From NCBI GenBank assembly GCA_037976565.1, contig CP137666.1, positions 51,177,271 through 51,241,270 on the forward strand: DNA of 64,000 nt, read 5' to 3'. Below, one piece after another: positions 13,051-23,748 of the stretch (positions within the stretch are counted from its first letter, which is position 1; each line of letters starts with the position of its first letter). The notes beneath the pieces are model-generated. The model worked only from the letters and a program-made list of their open reading frames with translations. It did not search any database and had not been told where the DNA came from. This DNA is from Mesocentrotus franciscanus. Its lineage: Eukaryota > Echinodermata > Echinoidea > Camarodonta > Strongylocentrotidae. Made by a program: the position numbers and the translations under genes.

Positions 13051-14204
13051 CAATTAGCTAGGCCGCGCCTCCCAGCCAAAGCGCTAGTCTTTGCTTGCCA
13101 TCATTTTGAAGTAGTAATGGGGAAATCTTGTATGATCTAGTGATAAAATGATTTAATATTCCTTTAAAAAGTGCTATGTTGCATCAAAATTAATCTTCAA
13201 TTCAAATTAGATGTATGATGGCCATTAAAACATCCTCTTTTAACATTATTTCCTCTAAAGATACAATAAGGTCTGAAGATATAAACTACTGTGTTATATA
13301 CACACATATATATACATGTATATATGCATGCATAGTGTATTATAAGTCCATGGTGCACACGCTGTATGTAGGCTAGGCCTAGCTACACGAACTGCTAGAA
13401 ACAACAGTCAACACCCATTGCATATCCAACTTCCAAGTTTCTTCGAACTATACTAGCTCTGTCACATCACATGTGATTACGATTGCATTTAATTGTGACT
13501 CTATTACATTGACATGTATAATACCTACACTGCATGTATTAAGAATACGTACTGGTTGTAGTTTTTGTACATGTATTTCAAACGACAAATTCATAATTTA
13601 TGTCCAATTCTGACACTTTTTCAGTTTGGTGTAGCACCTGTTTTTATCTTGAGCAACATTCAAATTACAAAAGTGATGTACAAAATCATTCAGTTAATGC
13701 TTTCCAAAGTTATAACACTCAAAATTTCCAATACTCTTGTGGATTTGTCTTTTTTTTAATTTTATCTGAGATTATCATTTAGAGATTTGCTGTATAAATT
13801 CATTTTTCTACGGAGCAACCGTATGTATCCCTCGCTGCTTTACAAATTTCACCATTCATTTCTTCTATTTGGCTCAGATGGCTCACCGTTCTTTTTACGC
13901 CTGAATTCTTTCAATTCAATTTATTTTATTCAATTTATTTCCCTATATGCATTCAATTTGAATACATTAGGAAACTGCTCTATTGTGAATGATGATTCAA
14001 ATACCGGTAATGGATGACTCGATCCATGATTGGTAACAATACATTTTATGTCATCCTGCATCATGATAAACATGTACTTTCTTATTAGAAAATGTCCATT
14101 TCAGGTTCACTTTAAACACATTATCAGATGTGTGAAATGTAAGTCATTTCTACTCAACTATAATTATTTGAATTTGGAAGGAAAAAAATTAAATGAAGTG
14201 GCCG
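13051..14204. other. Interior of long element, no recognisable gene
   Basis: AT-rich sequence with a TA/CA-rich patch near 13296-13335 and a TAGGCCTA-type palindrome near 13372. No open frame resembles a transposase. Confidence 0.5.
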
Positions 14205-14640
14205 GTGGGGGAGGGGAGGCTAATTTATTTACGATCAGGTAGAGCGTAGCGTAAATCGGCGTGGGGTCTAGGGGCATGCAAAGTCCCGGCGGTGCATGGT
14301 CCGGGGGCGGAGCCCGGAAGCTCAGGGCGTATGGACATCAATAATTACGGTCAGATGAGCATATTTTTATATCTTATTTGTGACACTGGAAGGACACGAG
14401 CATTCAGGGGCCCGCCTTTGGCCTTATAGGGCCCTTGGTGGGGTCCAGGGGGCAAAGCCCCCGGAACTTCAGGGATTTTAGGCATTTAATTACGGTCAGA
14501 TGAGCATATTTTGATACCTTTTTATTTTGTGACACTGGCAGGTCACTATTCTTTCTTTCTATTTTTCTTTAATATACTTTTTCAAAGGGGGTCGAGCCCC
14601 GAGCCCCGCCTTTCCGCGAGCCCTGACATATAGGCCTCTA
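14205..14640. repeat. GC-rich degenerate direct repeat with GGGGGC/GCCCCC stems
   Basis: Two related units lie about 145 bp apart. Both run from a G-rich stem through GGAASYTCAGGG and AATTACGGTCAGATGAGCAT to TTGTGACACTGG. The second contains a perfect GGGGGC-AAA-GCCCCC stem-loop at 14448-14462. Base composition differs sharply from the AT-rich surroundings. Confidence 0.7.
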
Positions 14641-15535
14641 AATAAGCATATTTATTGCATGACTGTAAATTTGGGAATTTGTCTTTTTCTAACAAACGCA
14701 TAAAAAGAATAGTTTACTAAAAAGTGAGGACAAATCCCGGAAAATTATGTAATTTTCAGCAAAATGTGTAAATCACTAGTATCGAATAAGAAATAAACCA
14801 TGCTTAAATTCTTTTTCGGGGCAACTGCAGTAAATTGCACCTGAAATTGCATCATGCGCATTATAAGTTCCAAACGCTTTCTTTCATAAAAATACACAAA
14901 AAGTCCGAAAGCTTAAAGGTATAGACCAGTTCTGGTCATGCGATTGCATTGTGAAAAAACGTTGTGAAATCGATCGGAAAAGGTTGATCATCTAGCATAT
15001 AAGTATTGGTGTGTACTGCAAGGTTCTGGTATCATCAAAATGATAATAAAATTTGGCCCAGTCTTGGTAAAGTTACAAGCACTGTACACAGAAAGATTTT
15101 TTGGGGGTATTTATAAGGTGTGTTATTTTCTCAATACCAGAGGCAGTACATATAAACGAAAATTTACATCATACTCAGAATAATCAAAATACAATTCAAA
15201 AGTATAATTCTTAACATCAATTGCTAAACAAAACAACTCTTTCATACATTTCGTTATTCGTTTAAAACAATAATAGTGATAGTAATAATGATAAAATACT
15301 TAGTCATTTCATGTTCATTTTGTGCTTCTTTAAAAAAAACACTTTATCTGTTGAATTAAACAAAAATAAATAAATGCTTGAACATGAAATATTATAGTCT
15401 GTCAAAATATTGTTTAAAATTTTTGTTTTGTTTAAATAAAATAAAACTACACACAGTACTACCTCTGAAAAGAGAAAAAAAAAACTCCCCCAAAAAGAGG
15501 ATAAAGATTAAAAAAACATCCAAAAACAACCCCCC

Positions 15536-15646
15536 AAAAAAAAAAAAAAAAAAAACAACAACAACAACAAAACAAAACAAAACAAACCAAAAACAAAAAC
15601 AAAAACAAAAACAAAAACAAAAACAAAAAACAAAAAACAAATAAAT
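15536..15646. repeat. A-rich and CAAAAA simple repeat
   Basis: A long A run followed by CAA, then CAAAA and CAAAAA units, inside the LINE near its 3' end. It is probably an expansion within the LINE 3' untranslated region. Confidence 0.9.
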
Positions 15647-15649
15647 ATA

Positions 15650-15886
15650 AACATAAATTAAAGAAATACTGCTGGGATAGAGGGCTGGGAAGTTGCTTGT
15701 CGGAAATTCATCATGTTGAGCCCACCTTAATTGCGGATAGTCTAAAAACATGATGCTCTTTTTAATTTTGCCCTTACTTCTCAACAAAAAATCAAAATCT
15801 ATTTCTTCAATTTCGCTATACACCCATTCTGGAACTGGCATCAATGATGATAAATATATAATTTTTGAATAGCCATATACTTTCAT
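15650..15886 (-). pseudogene. LINE ORF2 C-terminal fragment
   Basis: Downstream of the reverse transcriptase, on the same strand, the frame beginning at 15886 reads KIIYLSSLMPVPEWV then DFLL. This matches the conserved region after the polymerase domain in Tx1-type LINEs. The frame then runs into translated CAAAAA-type simple repeat, which explains its phenylalanine- and cysteine-rich tail. Confidence 0.7.
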
Positions 15887-16189
15887 TTATTGAATTTTCC
15901 CCATTAATGTTAAATCACGCTGCTTCAACCACGTAAAAAGTTTTTTAATCTTGCTCAATATTTCTTTATAATTCATTTGTTCTTTGATATCTTCGTGTAT
16001 TGAAAATTAAATTCCTATTTTAAGAATGTCAACTTGCTTCCTAAACGGAAATGTATGAGTGGTAATGATTTTGGACCTAAGGGCAAAATGAATGTCTTGT
16101 CCTTGTTTAACTTTCAGCCTGATATTTTATAAAAACATTCAAAAATATGTTTAATTTCCTTAAATGAATTCAAATCTTTAATGAAAAGC

Positions 16190-17105
16190 GTTATATCGTC
16201 TGCGTACAGAACTTGCTTTATATCTGTATTTCTAAAACTGATTCCTTTTGTCTGATGATTATTTCTTATCATAATTATGAGCTAAAATTTCAATACACAT
16301 AACAAATACATATGGAGAGAGGATCCCCTGCCTTATTCCTCTTTCAACCTTGAAATAACCTGTTGATGTGTATCCATTTATAACACAACTTTCTGCTTTA
16401 GTATAAAAAATATTAACCTATTTACAAAACCTCGGTCCAAAATTAAATGATTGTAAAACCTTATATAAAAATAAATGTGAATCAGAATCAAATGCTTTTT
16501 CAAAATCAATGGCTACCAAAAAACCGTGTTCTCTGTAAAAAGAAGTATGAAAAATCATGTCGTCTATTATTCGTATTGCTTCTCCAATGTTCCCATCCTT
16601 AACATATCCCAACTGATCAAAACCAACAATTTCAGGTAAAACTTCTTGTATTCTCTTTGAAAGTATCTTAGATAGGATTTTATAATCTACGTTTAGCAAC
16701 GAAATCGGTCTGTAATTCTTAATAAGCTCCGGATCTTTGCCATCTTTATGTATCAAAATTTCTGATAAAATTCTACACTTAAACTATCATTTCCTGGAGA
16801 TTTCATATCTTTTAGTATTTCTATGCATTCCCTTTCTACGATCGTTTTCTCACATGAATCTCGTGATATATTATTCAATTTTGGCAGGTTATTAGGAAAG
16901 AAGTCCAAAGTGTCATCTTGTATAGAATTTATTTTGCTATATATAGCTGCCTATAAAATGATTTTATTCTTTCAATAATTTCTTTTTCTTTAGAAGTGGT
17001 ATTTCCATTTATATTTAATTTCTTTATTATACTCTTTTTCTATTTGATTCCATTAACTGTTTGAAGAATGCTGTATTCTTTTCTCCACATTCATACCATG
17101 AGGAT
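16190..17105 (-). pseudogene. Reverse transcriptase fragment of the LINE
   Basis: The longest intact piece is a 112-codon frame at 16418-16756 holding the fingers and palm motifs KNYRPISLLNVDYKI and AIDFEKAFDS. The RGIRQG and LYADD motifs lie downstream on the same strand but are separated by stops and frame changes, and the stretch between 16756 and 17080 is also broken. The catalytic YADD residues survive, yet no continuous enzyme can be made. The family is L1-like, Tx1 group, from motif spelling. Confidence 0.85.
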
Positions 17106-17644
17106 CTTGACCGTACTTTCAACCCTTCATTGATGTAATCGTGGAGTAAACTTAGTTGTTGTTTCTTAGTTTTCAAATTTTCGAAAGATGTAAATTGGAC
17201 TATAATTTTTTATACGCGATCGCGATATCTATCCAGTCCAGATGGATATGATAATTTACCAAATATATCAATTAGTAGGCGGTTTCCGGCAAAATTTGTA
17301 TCATCAAAACATAGTCAAAACATATTAGTTCACATGATTGGTAATTAGAGCTTCCATTTCATTTTTGAGAGGGGACATTTCCAAAACTGGTCTATACCTT
17401 TAAATGCATACTATTTCACAAGATGTAATAAAACAATATGAATAATTCTAATGATACACTTACATGTACATGCAAATGCATGATCATTTTTGCGTTTCTT
17501 TCTGCCTGCAAAATAGTTTTCTTCTGCATTTTGTTTTGTTGCTGTTATGAGTATCTATTCATATTATTATCAAACAGGAATAAATAAATAAATACATTTG
17601 TACAATGATAGTTGTACAATGATGATAGAAGAAGCAATAAAAAT

Positions 17645-18440
17645 CGCAGCTGATCTTTCCTTATTTTCCCCCTTTTCTTTTCTCCTTCCTCTATACTTTC
17701 TTTCCCTTTCTCTCCTCTTTTCCCTTTCCCTTCCCTTCCTTCTCTCTATCTCTCTCTCTCTCTCTCTTTAACCGAGGGGAGGAGGCAAGTGCCTTTCGCC
17801 CCCGATCCACACCTTGTTGGCAGGGAAAATCGCAATTGATCTCCCCCACCTTTCTTCTTCCTCTTTGTTTCCTTTCCCTTTCCCTTCCCTTCCTTCTCTC
17901 TCTCTTTTAAGTTTGCTGGGGGCAACGGTCTTTCGATCCCCCCGATCCACACGTTGTTGGCCGAATTAATCGCAACAGATCTTTTCTTTTCTTCTTCCTC
18001 TTTTTTGTTCCCTTTTAGCTCTCCTCTTTCCCTTTTCCTTTCCCCCCTTTTTGCGGAGGGGAGGGTAGGCAATTAATGGCCTTTGCCCCCGATCCACAAT
18101 TTGTTGGCGGAAACTGATTGCAACTGATATCCCCTTCTTTTCTTTTCTTCTTCCTCTTTATTTCCTTCCCTTTATCTCCTCTATTTCCTTTTTCTTTCCC
18201 TTTCCTTCCTTCTCTCTCTTTTTTTTTTGCTGGGGAGAACAGCTGGGAAGGCAAGGCCCTTTCGGCCCCCCCGGATCTCTTTCTTTCCCCCTTTTCTTTT
18301 CTGCTTCCTCTTCTTTCTTTCCCTTTCTCTCCTCTTTCCCTTTCCCTTCTTTTCCTACTCTCTCTCTCTCTCTCAATTTTTTTTTTTGGGCGGAGGGTGG
18401 CCTGGGTGGGGGCAAGCCCCCTGGCCCCCGGCCCCTGGAT
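17645..18440. repeat. Pyrimidine-rich minisatellite, units of about 140-186 bp
   Basis: At least four and probably five diverged units start with a word like TCGCAAYTGATCT at about 17645, 17831, 17971 and 18119, with a partial unit near 18271. Each unit has a long C/T-rich segment (TTCCCTTTCCCTTCC-like) and then a G-rich segment ending in CCCCGATCCACA and TTGTTGG. The array ends in a GGGGGC-AA-GCCCCC stem at 18408-18421. The arginine/glutamate-rich minus frames and the phenylalanine/serine-rich plus frames here are translations of this repeat, not genes. Confidence 0.85.
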
Positions 18441-19497
18441 CAGCGCCTGATGGCAAGATATACACACGTGAGTACAATAATAGTTAAAGGTAACAATAAT
18501 GAAAGACAGCTATAGTACCTATCATTCATTGAATACAAAAAGTATACAAGCAATTTAACACCAGAAAAATAATTGACAATAATGTCTTAATTCTTACATC
18601 CCCTGGGAGAGTAATCTGCCCCAATTTATTACTTAAACTTATATAGTAACATAAGTACTAACAAAACATTTGAAGATTTGAAGATTAAAAGGTGTGCATG
18701 ATCAATTTCTTTATGTAATTCACCCTTAATTTTTTTAAGACAAAAGATCAAAAGTATCCTCCTGGTATTTCACAGTTGAATTCTGAAATGATTATCGACT
18801 GCATGCAGTTGAAATTAATGCCCCACGCAAGATCTGAAATATATTGCTCGTAATTTATATGTTCATACTAAACAAATTTTTCAATTTTTTTTGATATCTT
18901 CACCTGCCCATAAGAATCCTCCAACAATGCTTTTATAAACGAGTGGAATGTTGGGTAAAAATATAACTTTTTGACCCCTTTTCTGTCAGATTTTCTATAA
19001 TAGTGAAATGCGAAAAACTGCATTACAATATTTCTGAAATGCAAGTGCCAACACTGAATACAATAGCACTGTAATCTTTTCATATACCGTGTACATAACT
19101 ATCTGAAATTGAATGTTTCTCACTATCCATCCATGTACACAGAAGACAGGGTTATATGTCTCTAATGTATGTTCACGTTTCTAAATTTATTGCCTGACAA
19201 ACTGGTGCTGCCGGTATAAAAATCAAGGGTGACAGAGATTGGAAATTGTAAGAAGTTACAAATGTAGGCCTAAACGCCAATTATTTCCGTTTCAGCAACT
19301 CGTTTCCGGCTTGTTTCTTGCACGAAAATCTCATTTATCCAATTCGAAGCATGCACACAATTCATATCGTACATGATATACACTGTGTGTACGATTAGGG
19401 ATCCCACGTGCAAAACGTAAACATCGCAAGCGAACTGTTTGATTGACGGTGAATTCATGAATATTTATGAATCACTTGTGTGTGAACTTTTGACCCT
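18441..19497. other. Interior of long element, right part, no recognisable gene
   Basis: AT-rich unique-looking sequence between the minisatellite and the right terminal repeat. No transposase-like frame is seen. Confidence 0.5.
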
Positions 19498-19646
19498 GAC
19501 GTCAGCGTTGAGCAATTGCACTGGACCCTTTTCCGGACCGGTTCTCGGGGATCGCACAATCACTCGGGATCACGCCACCACTCGGCTTAACGCGTATAGT
19601 CGGCGAATAAAAAAAAATCAATAAAAAGGGTCCAGAACTAGACTAG
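19498..19646 (-). repeat. Right terminal inverted repeat of the long element
   Basis: Reverse complement of 12880-13025, with one extended A run and scattered substitutions. It is followed at once by ATTCCTCC (19647-19654), which also precedes the left arm. Confidence 0.85.
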
Positions 19647-19654
19647 ATTCCTCC

Positions 19655-20120
19655 AGGCATGAACTCGGGATTCAAGGAGGGGTAAATAGAGATTTAGAGG
19701 GGATTAGAAGCTCTTGTTCTCTTCATGATCATTCGGACTTGCACTTTCTTAATACTAGGCAGTGACAGCGGGGAATGATTTATCCAAATGTTAGTATATG
19801 ATTGCATGTGGTCAGTCATATTGAATCTAAATAGAATACACAGGACTGTGAAAATATATCATGTTAGTAGACCCTGTCTGCATATATTCAAGCCAAGAAA
19901 AATCTGAAAATGTCTAACAGATATAAACATTGCTGCATGATAATGCAATCCTTGAGAGAGGAATTGTTGATGTAGAAATACATTTATCAATATGGGAAGA
20001 AAATATAGGTGTTCTGAATAGAAAATAAAAATGGGGGGGGGGGGTTAGCCTATGATGGATCCACCAGAATGTGGCACACTACAAAAATTGCATCTTTTGA
20101 ACTTTCAAGTAATTCTGTTC
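19655..20120. other. No recognisable gene; poly-G tract
   Basis: A G run near 20034-20045. Otherwise featureless AT-rich DNA. Confidence 0.5.
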
Positions 20121-20840
20121 TGAAGTGAAACCTCTATTAATAATTCTATCTTGAAGTGAAACCTACCTGAAGCAGCATATTTACCCCATACCGCATGCAT
20201 CAGCATTATGTGACATACTTTAATATAGAATATTCCAATGATTTAATTTAAAGTGAAAAACCTCTATTAAAGGTAATGCAAAGTTTTGGGAAATTCTGAA
20301 ATTGGATGGATAGTAATTCTTTAAATTTTTGATATATTTGGATGCCCCTGTGGATGTATTATAAGCACTAACAAATTTAGCCCCTAAAACACTTCTGCTT
20401 TTGAGTAAATTGAATAATAAAAATTTACCGGTGCTCCGGGTAAATTTCAAATATTTAAAATAGCGCCTAAGGCCATTCCATGGTAGCTGTGACCATGAAA
20501 ATCTCAGAATATGCAGTTCTGATATATAATTTCCAAACGGGAATAGCAAATCAGTCGATTGTAGTCAAGAAACATTGTTTTAAAGCTAAAGTAATATCAG
20601 TCTTGAGAGGGCGCTATTTAACATAAAGAGTTTATTATTTACAATTTCATCACTGTAGACTCGATTTCAACCGCGACATCGATCATTGAATATTGTAAAA
20701 TCGCATATGATTCCAATATGTTCATTTGAACCAAATTCATTGCCCCATACCAAAACTTTGTAATACCTTTAATAATTCTATCTTGGAGTGAAATCTACTT
20801 GAAACAGCAAATTTACCCCAATGCCATATACATCAATGTT
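20121..20840. repeat. Degenerate tandem duplication, second copy split by a MITE
   Basis: Copy one (20121-20210) reads GTGAAACCTCTATTAATAAT, then TCTATCTTGAAGTGAAACCT and on to ACCCCATACC. Copy two begins at about 20251 with AGTGAAAAACCTCTATTAA, is interrupted by the element 20271-20768, and resumes TTAATAATTCTATCTTGGAG at 20769. The first copy is therefore an unoccupied paralogous site for the element in the second. Confidence 0.85.
20271..20768. mobile_element. TTAA-flanked MITE, family 3
   Basis: The element is 498 bp with TTAA at 20267-20270 and 20769-20772. The left end is AGGTAATGCAAAGTTTTGG and the right end in reverse complement is AGGTATTACAAAGTTTTGG, a 17 of 19 match. The neighbouring duplicated sequence preserves an empty site with a single TTAA, which proves the insertion model directly. 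There is no transposase; it is Kolobok/T2-like by ends and target. Confidence 0.92.
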
Positions 20841-21415
20841 GAAAAGGGACTGGGTTTGGTTTAACGACAGGTAATAACCATCTCTGAGAGGTGGAATGTG
20901 AGGAATTTGAGAGAGAAATCTGATGATGGATTGGGGGCAGGTAGGCAGATAATGGACGACAGAGCTAGGATTACTTCAACACATGAGTCATGAATGTAAT
21001 CAACAAGGTCGTGAATGTAACCAAAGAGGGAGTCCTACCAAAGGGAGGTCTAAACAAACATCAATATGGAGGAGGGACATTGATTGAAACAACATGGATT
21101 TGGTGTGAAACAGATTGATTGAGAGGCATTGTAGGTGTGTTGAGAACCAATAGCAATGTAGAGTTGGTCCATGTTGGTTATTTGATTCCTTGAGTTTGAT
21201 ATTTTTGTAGATGCAAGGAGCTTCAGTCTAATAACACCTTGGTTGTCAAATCTTTTTTCAGAAGAGACCTATGGATACAGAAATGTAGAATTCATTTTTT
21301 ATTCAGCTTTTGTCAAATTTATCACATTACGGTCACAGATATGATATATGTGTCTACGGGCTATCCTAAAAACCTAAAGGTGTTTTGTATCTTGACAGTT
21401 GATATCGATAGTCGT
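20841..21415. other. No recognisable gene
   Basis: Unremarkable sequence between the split duplication and the CAT microsatellite. Confidence 0.5.
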
Positions 21416-21511
21416 AATCATCATAATCATCATAATCATCATCATCATCATCATCATCATTACCACTATTACCATTACTTCCGCTATCATCATCATCATC
21501 ATCATTATCAG
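21416..21511. repeat. CAT/ATC trinucleotide microsatellite
   Basis: Interrupted CAT repeats read as polyhistidine, polyaspartate or polyisoleucine in different frames. The overlapping open frames on both strands are artefacts of this repeat. Confidence 0.95.
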
Positions 21512-21842
21512 CATTGTCAGGTTCAGCGGTCTTATTATAAAGATAGTCAACCTGCATGGAAGAAATAAATTCATTCCCAGTATCTATGTCCAGATCATCC
21601 CTCTTGCAAATCTACCCCATGATGTATCTCATCTTGCTTGCCACATAACTCATGGCCCAGGAATCGTATATATCCAATTACATCATTAAGCCGTTGGATC
21701 TAGTTTGGAAACCCTCCAAGAAATCTCACGTAATAGCAATACAGTATTCAGTTGTAAGTATTCCATTGTAAGTGTTCACATATTTTTCGCATCTTATACA
21801 CACATGTACATTTTATTCTTCCAATTTATTTGTTTCTTTCAG

Positions 21843-21913
21843 ATCGTGTAAGCCTAGCCTGCAGTTAGACTTCACCTCTCTGTGGTTTGGTTTCGGATAA
21901 GCAGTCACTAAAG
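21843..21913 (+). other. Candidate non-coding exon, 71 bp
   Basis: A pyrimidine-rich tract ending TTTGTTTCTTTCAG precedes it and AAAG|GTAAGG follows, both good matches to metazoan splice sites. All three plus frames contain a stop, so it would have to be an untranslated-region or non-coding RNA exon. No conservation evidence is available, so this is a candidate only. Confidence 0.3.
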
Positions 21914-23095
21914 GTAAGGAAAAAAACAACTGAATATAGATTTTAAAAGATATGGAAAAGTAATAAGCAAAAGGATATAAAAAATTATAATATCATTAGA
22001 AAGGGCTTGTAGAATATAATGGTGAATTCCCAAGTATTTTGATAAAGAATTTCTATAGATCTATAAATGCGATTTCATTCTTCACCTGCTTTACATCTAT
22101 TTCACAGACATTTTCACACCAAACAATACAAGTGTATCAATTTCGTTGAGGTAATCATGACAACAGTAGAACTTGCTTACATTCCTGAAATTCTTGTTTG
22201 TTGTTTGTTTGTGACGATTCGCAAGACAAACAATAAGGTCACAAGTGCAGGTCAGCGTCGGCCTTGCATTGAGAAAGAATATTGGTGAACTTAGTGCCCG
22301 CTATTATCTTATTGTGCGAATCGTGATAAATGATATGATAATTGAGCAGAATGCCTCTAAACAGTGTCATTGAGAACTGAACTGAACTGAATCCGAGCTG
22401 CGTGGGTTATACCAAATACAGACCTTGCTTATTAATACAAAGTAGACTTATGATGAGTTCATGCACTTTGATGCATTTTATATCCATTTTGTGTTTGATT
22501 GTTTGTTTGTTTGTTTACTTTAAGATATGAATTTGTTTGTGTATGAGTCCTTGGATGTAGGTGTATTATACCCTTAGTTTATGACTGTTTGAAGGACTTT
22601 GGAATTGTCAAAAGATAGATATGGACCTTCTTTTTTTTAATTTCAGGAGTCAAAGTGGACAGATTTTTAAACAGGCAGTAATTCTTTGTTGGCATTTTTG
22701 TGTGGATTATATTAGTTGCCATATCAGTATTATGGTATATTGCGTTTAGTGGTGGTTATTTTACCTGACTGCTAAACATAAATGCTTGTTAGTAAGCAGT
22801 TAGAAGACCAACGGCTTTTGGTCCTCTCCGAAGGATTTGGTAATGAGAATTAATACCTTACCAAAGGGCAATAGCGCATCTTCGATTGTTGACTAAAAAA
22901 GTAAGTTTATATATCTCTGTGCACTGTTAACATTCCTATCATATTCTTGATAATGCGATATTTATATATCTGGCCTGACGGACGACACATACTGTATGTG
23001 TTGGTGCTCATATTAGGCAGTTGCCATGATGAAACTGGACAAGCATTGGGCAGGTTAACTGAGTGTTGTCTAGTTTATCCCCCAGTGCGTGTATG
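21914..23095. other. No recognisable gene; short inverted repeat
   Basis: GTGACGATTCGCA at 22211-22223 is matched in inverted orientation by TGCGAATCGTGAT at 22315-22327, with CAATAAG-like sequence also shared. There is a GTTT tetranucleotide run near 22494-22516. Nothing coding is supportable. Confidence 0.5.
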
Positions 23096-23146
23096 TCATC
23101 TATTGAGAGCCAGACGGGTGCAATAACCAGGCTCTGAGCAGATAAA
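23096..23146. repeat. 75-bp hairpin repeat, copy 4, shortened
   Basis: ATCTATTGAGAGCCAGACGG is a clear left arm. Part of the loop and the inner right arm are deleted, leaving GGCTCTGAGCAGATAA as the outer right arm. Confidence 0.7.
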
Positions 23147-23671
23147 ATGCACTCGAGTACATATCTTGCTGCAATGTCTTAAATAATTAAGTGATTTCAT
23201 TGTGGAATATGAATCTTATTTTCTACAGAAAAAGAGCACAGTAATAACCCACCACCGTAATAATCCTTTCATTAATTCTGGGAACTGCTCACGTAAGCTT
23301 GTTATAATTTTACAAAATACAGCTGTGGCTCCATAGTTATTGACCATCACACCATTATCAACACAAATAAACCCTGCCCCGAGGAAGCTCTCACTAGCTG
23401 CCTGCCTGCTGACCCTGCCCCCCCCCCCCTCCATCTCAGAGTTGAATATTATTAGAAAGAAATATGCTACTCTTCCTACTGCACCGAATCGAGATTGACC
23501 CCTGATATGTTCTCATCTACTGAAGATATATGGCTGGCAATGTTTTTGTTTTGCTCTTGTGTACATACACTGTTTATATTGCTCTTGCATTGGTGTATGA
23601 ACAGTGGAATGTGTGCTGGATCGCAGAACTTTATGAATGGAAGAACTGTAAATGTTTTGAGATAATTTTTT
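23147..23671. other. No recognisable gene; poly-C tract
   Basis: A C run near 23418-23428. Otherwise nothing identifiable. Confidence 0.5.
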
Positions 23672-23748
23672 TGTTCAGAGCGAAATGGGCAGTAACTCTG
23701 TGTAATGGTATATGAGCTAACACCCTTCTGGTTCCAAACAGATGATAT
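23672..23748. repeat. 75-bp hairpin repeat, copy 5
   Basis: The right arm is clear (GAGCTAACACCCTTCTGGTT then CCAAACAGATGAT). The left arm is eroded but alignable (TTCAGAGCGAAATGGGCAGT then AACTC). Confidence 0.75.

Larger units (their letters stand above)
15098..17182 (-). mobile_element. 5'-truncated L1/Tx1-type LINE
   Basis: A non-LTR retrotransposon copy of about 2.09 kb on the minus strand, flanked by 7-bp direct repeats GAAAGAT at 15091-15097 and 17183-17189. Its 3' end, at the low coordinate, finishes in a short A run (T run on the plus strand at 15098). Decoding in several frames gives, in order, WYECGEK near 17080-17100, PISLLNVDYKILSK in the frame 16418-16756, AIDFEKAFDS, RGIRQG near 16326-16343, LYADD with YADD at 16195-16206, and a C-terminal IIYLSSLMPVPEWV near 15825-15880. 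The order matches the reverse transcriptase of L1/Tx1 LINEs. The endonuclease region is absent and frames are broken, so the copy is dead. Confidence 0.88.
14917..17399. mobile_element. TTAA-flanked MITE, family 1, copy 1, split by a LINE
   Basis: TTAA occurs at 14913-14916 and 17400-17403. The left end AGGTATAGACCAGTTCTGG and the reverse complement of the right end, AGGTATAGACCAGTTTTGG, are near-perfect terminal inverted repeats. The two halves (14917-15097 and 17183-17399) align with the intact 393-bp copy at 30005-30397 once the 2.1-kb insert is removed. The ends fit Kolobok/T2-like elements. It is non-autonomous and lies inside the long element at 12880-19646. Confidence 0.88.
12880..19646. 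mobile_element. Long inverted-repeat element, about 6.77 kb, non-autonomous
   Basis: The outermost 146-149 bp at each end are inverted copies of each other. Both begin CTAGTCTAGTTCTGGACCCT and run inward to TGCAATTGCTCAACGCTGAC followed by GTC. Directly outside lie direct repeats ATTCCTCC at 12873-12880 and 19647-19654. With a 7-bp duplication (ATTCCTC) the termini match perfectly; an 8-bp duplication costs one extra base at one end. This is the structure of a cut-and-paste element with long terminal inverted repeats. No transposase is recognisable. The interior holds GC-rich repeats (14205-14640), a nested TTAA element with a LINE (14917-17399) and a pyrimidine-rich minisatellite (17645-18440). 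Without the nested unit it is about 4.3 kb. The superfamily is undetermined: a 7-8 bp duplication fits hAT, P, Dada or Zisupton types. Confidence 0.7.

Noticed and set aside
17746..18487. Several open frames of 60-150 codons on both strands
   Set aside because: They are translations of the pyrimidine-rich minisatellite (lysine/arginine/glutamate-rich one way, phenylalanine/serine/proline-rich the other).
21239..21689. Overlapping open frames on both strands
   Set aside because: They overlap the CAT microsatellite and differ only by which codon of the repeat is read.
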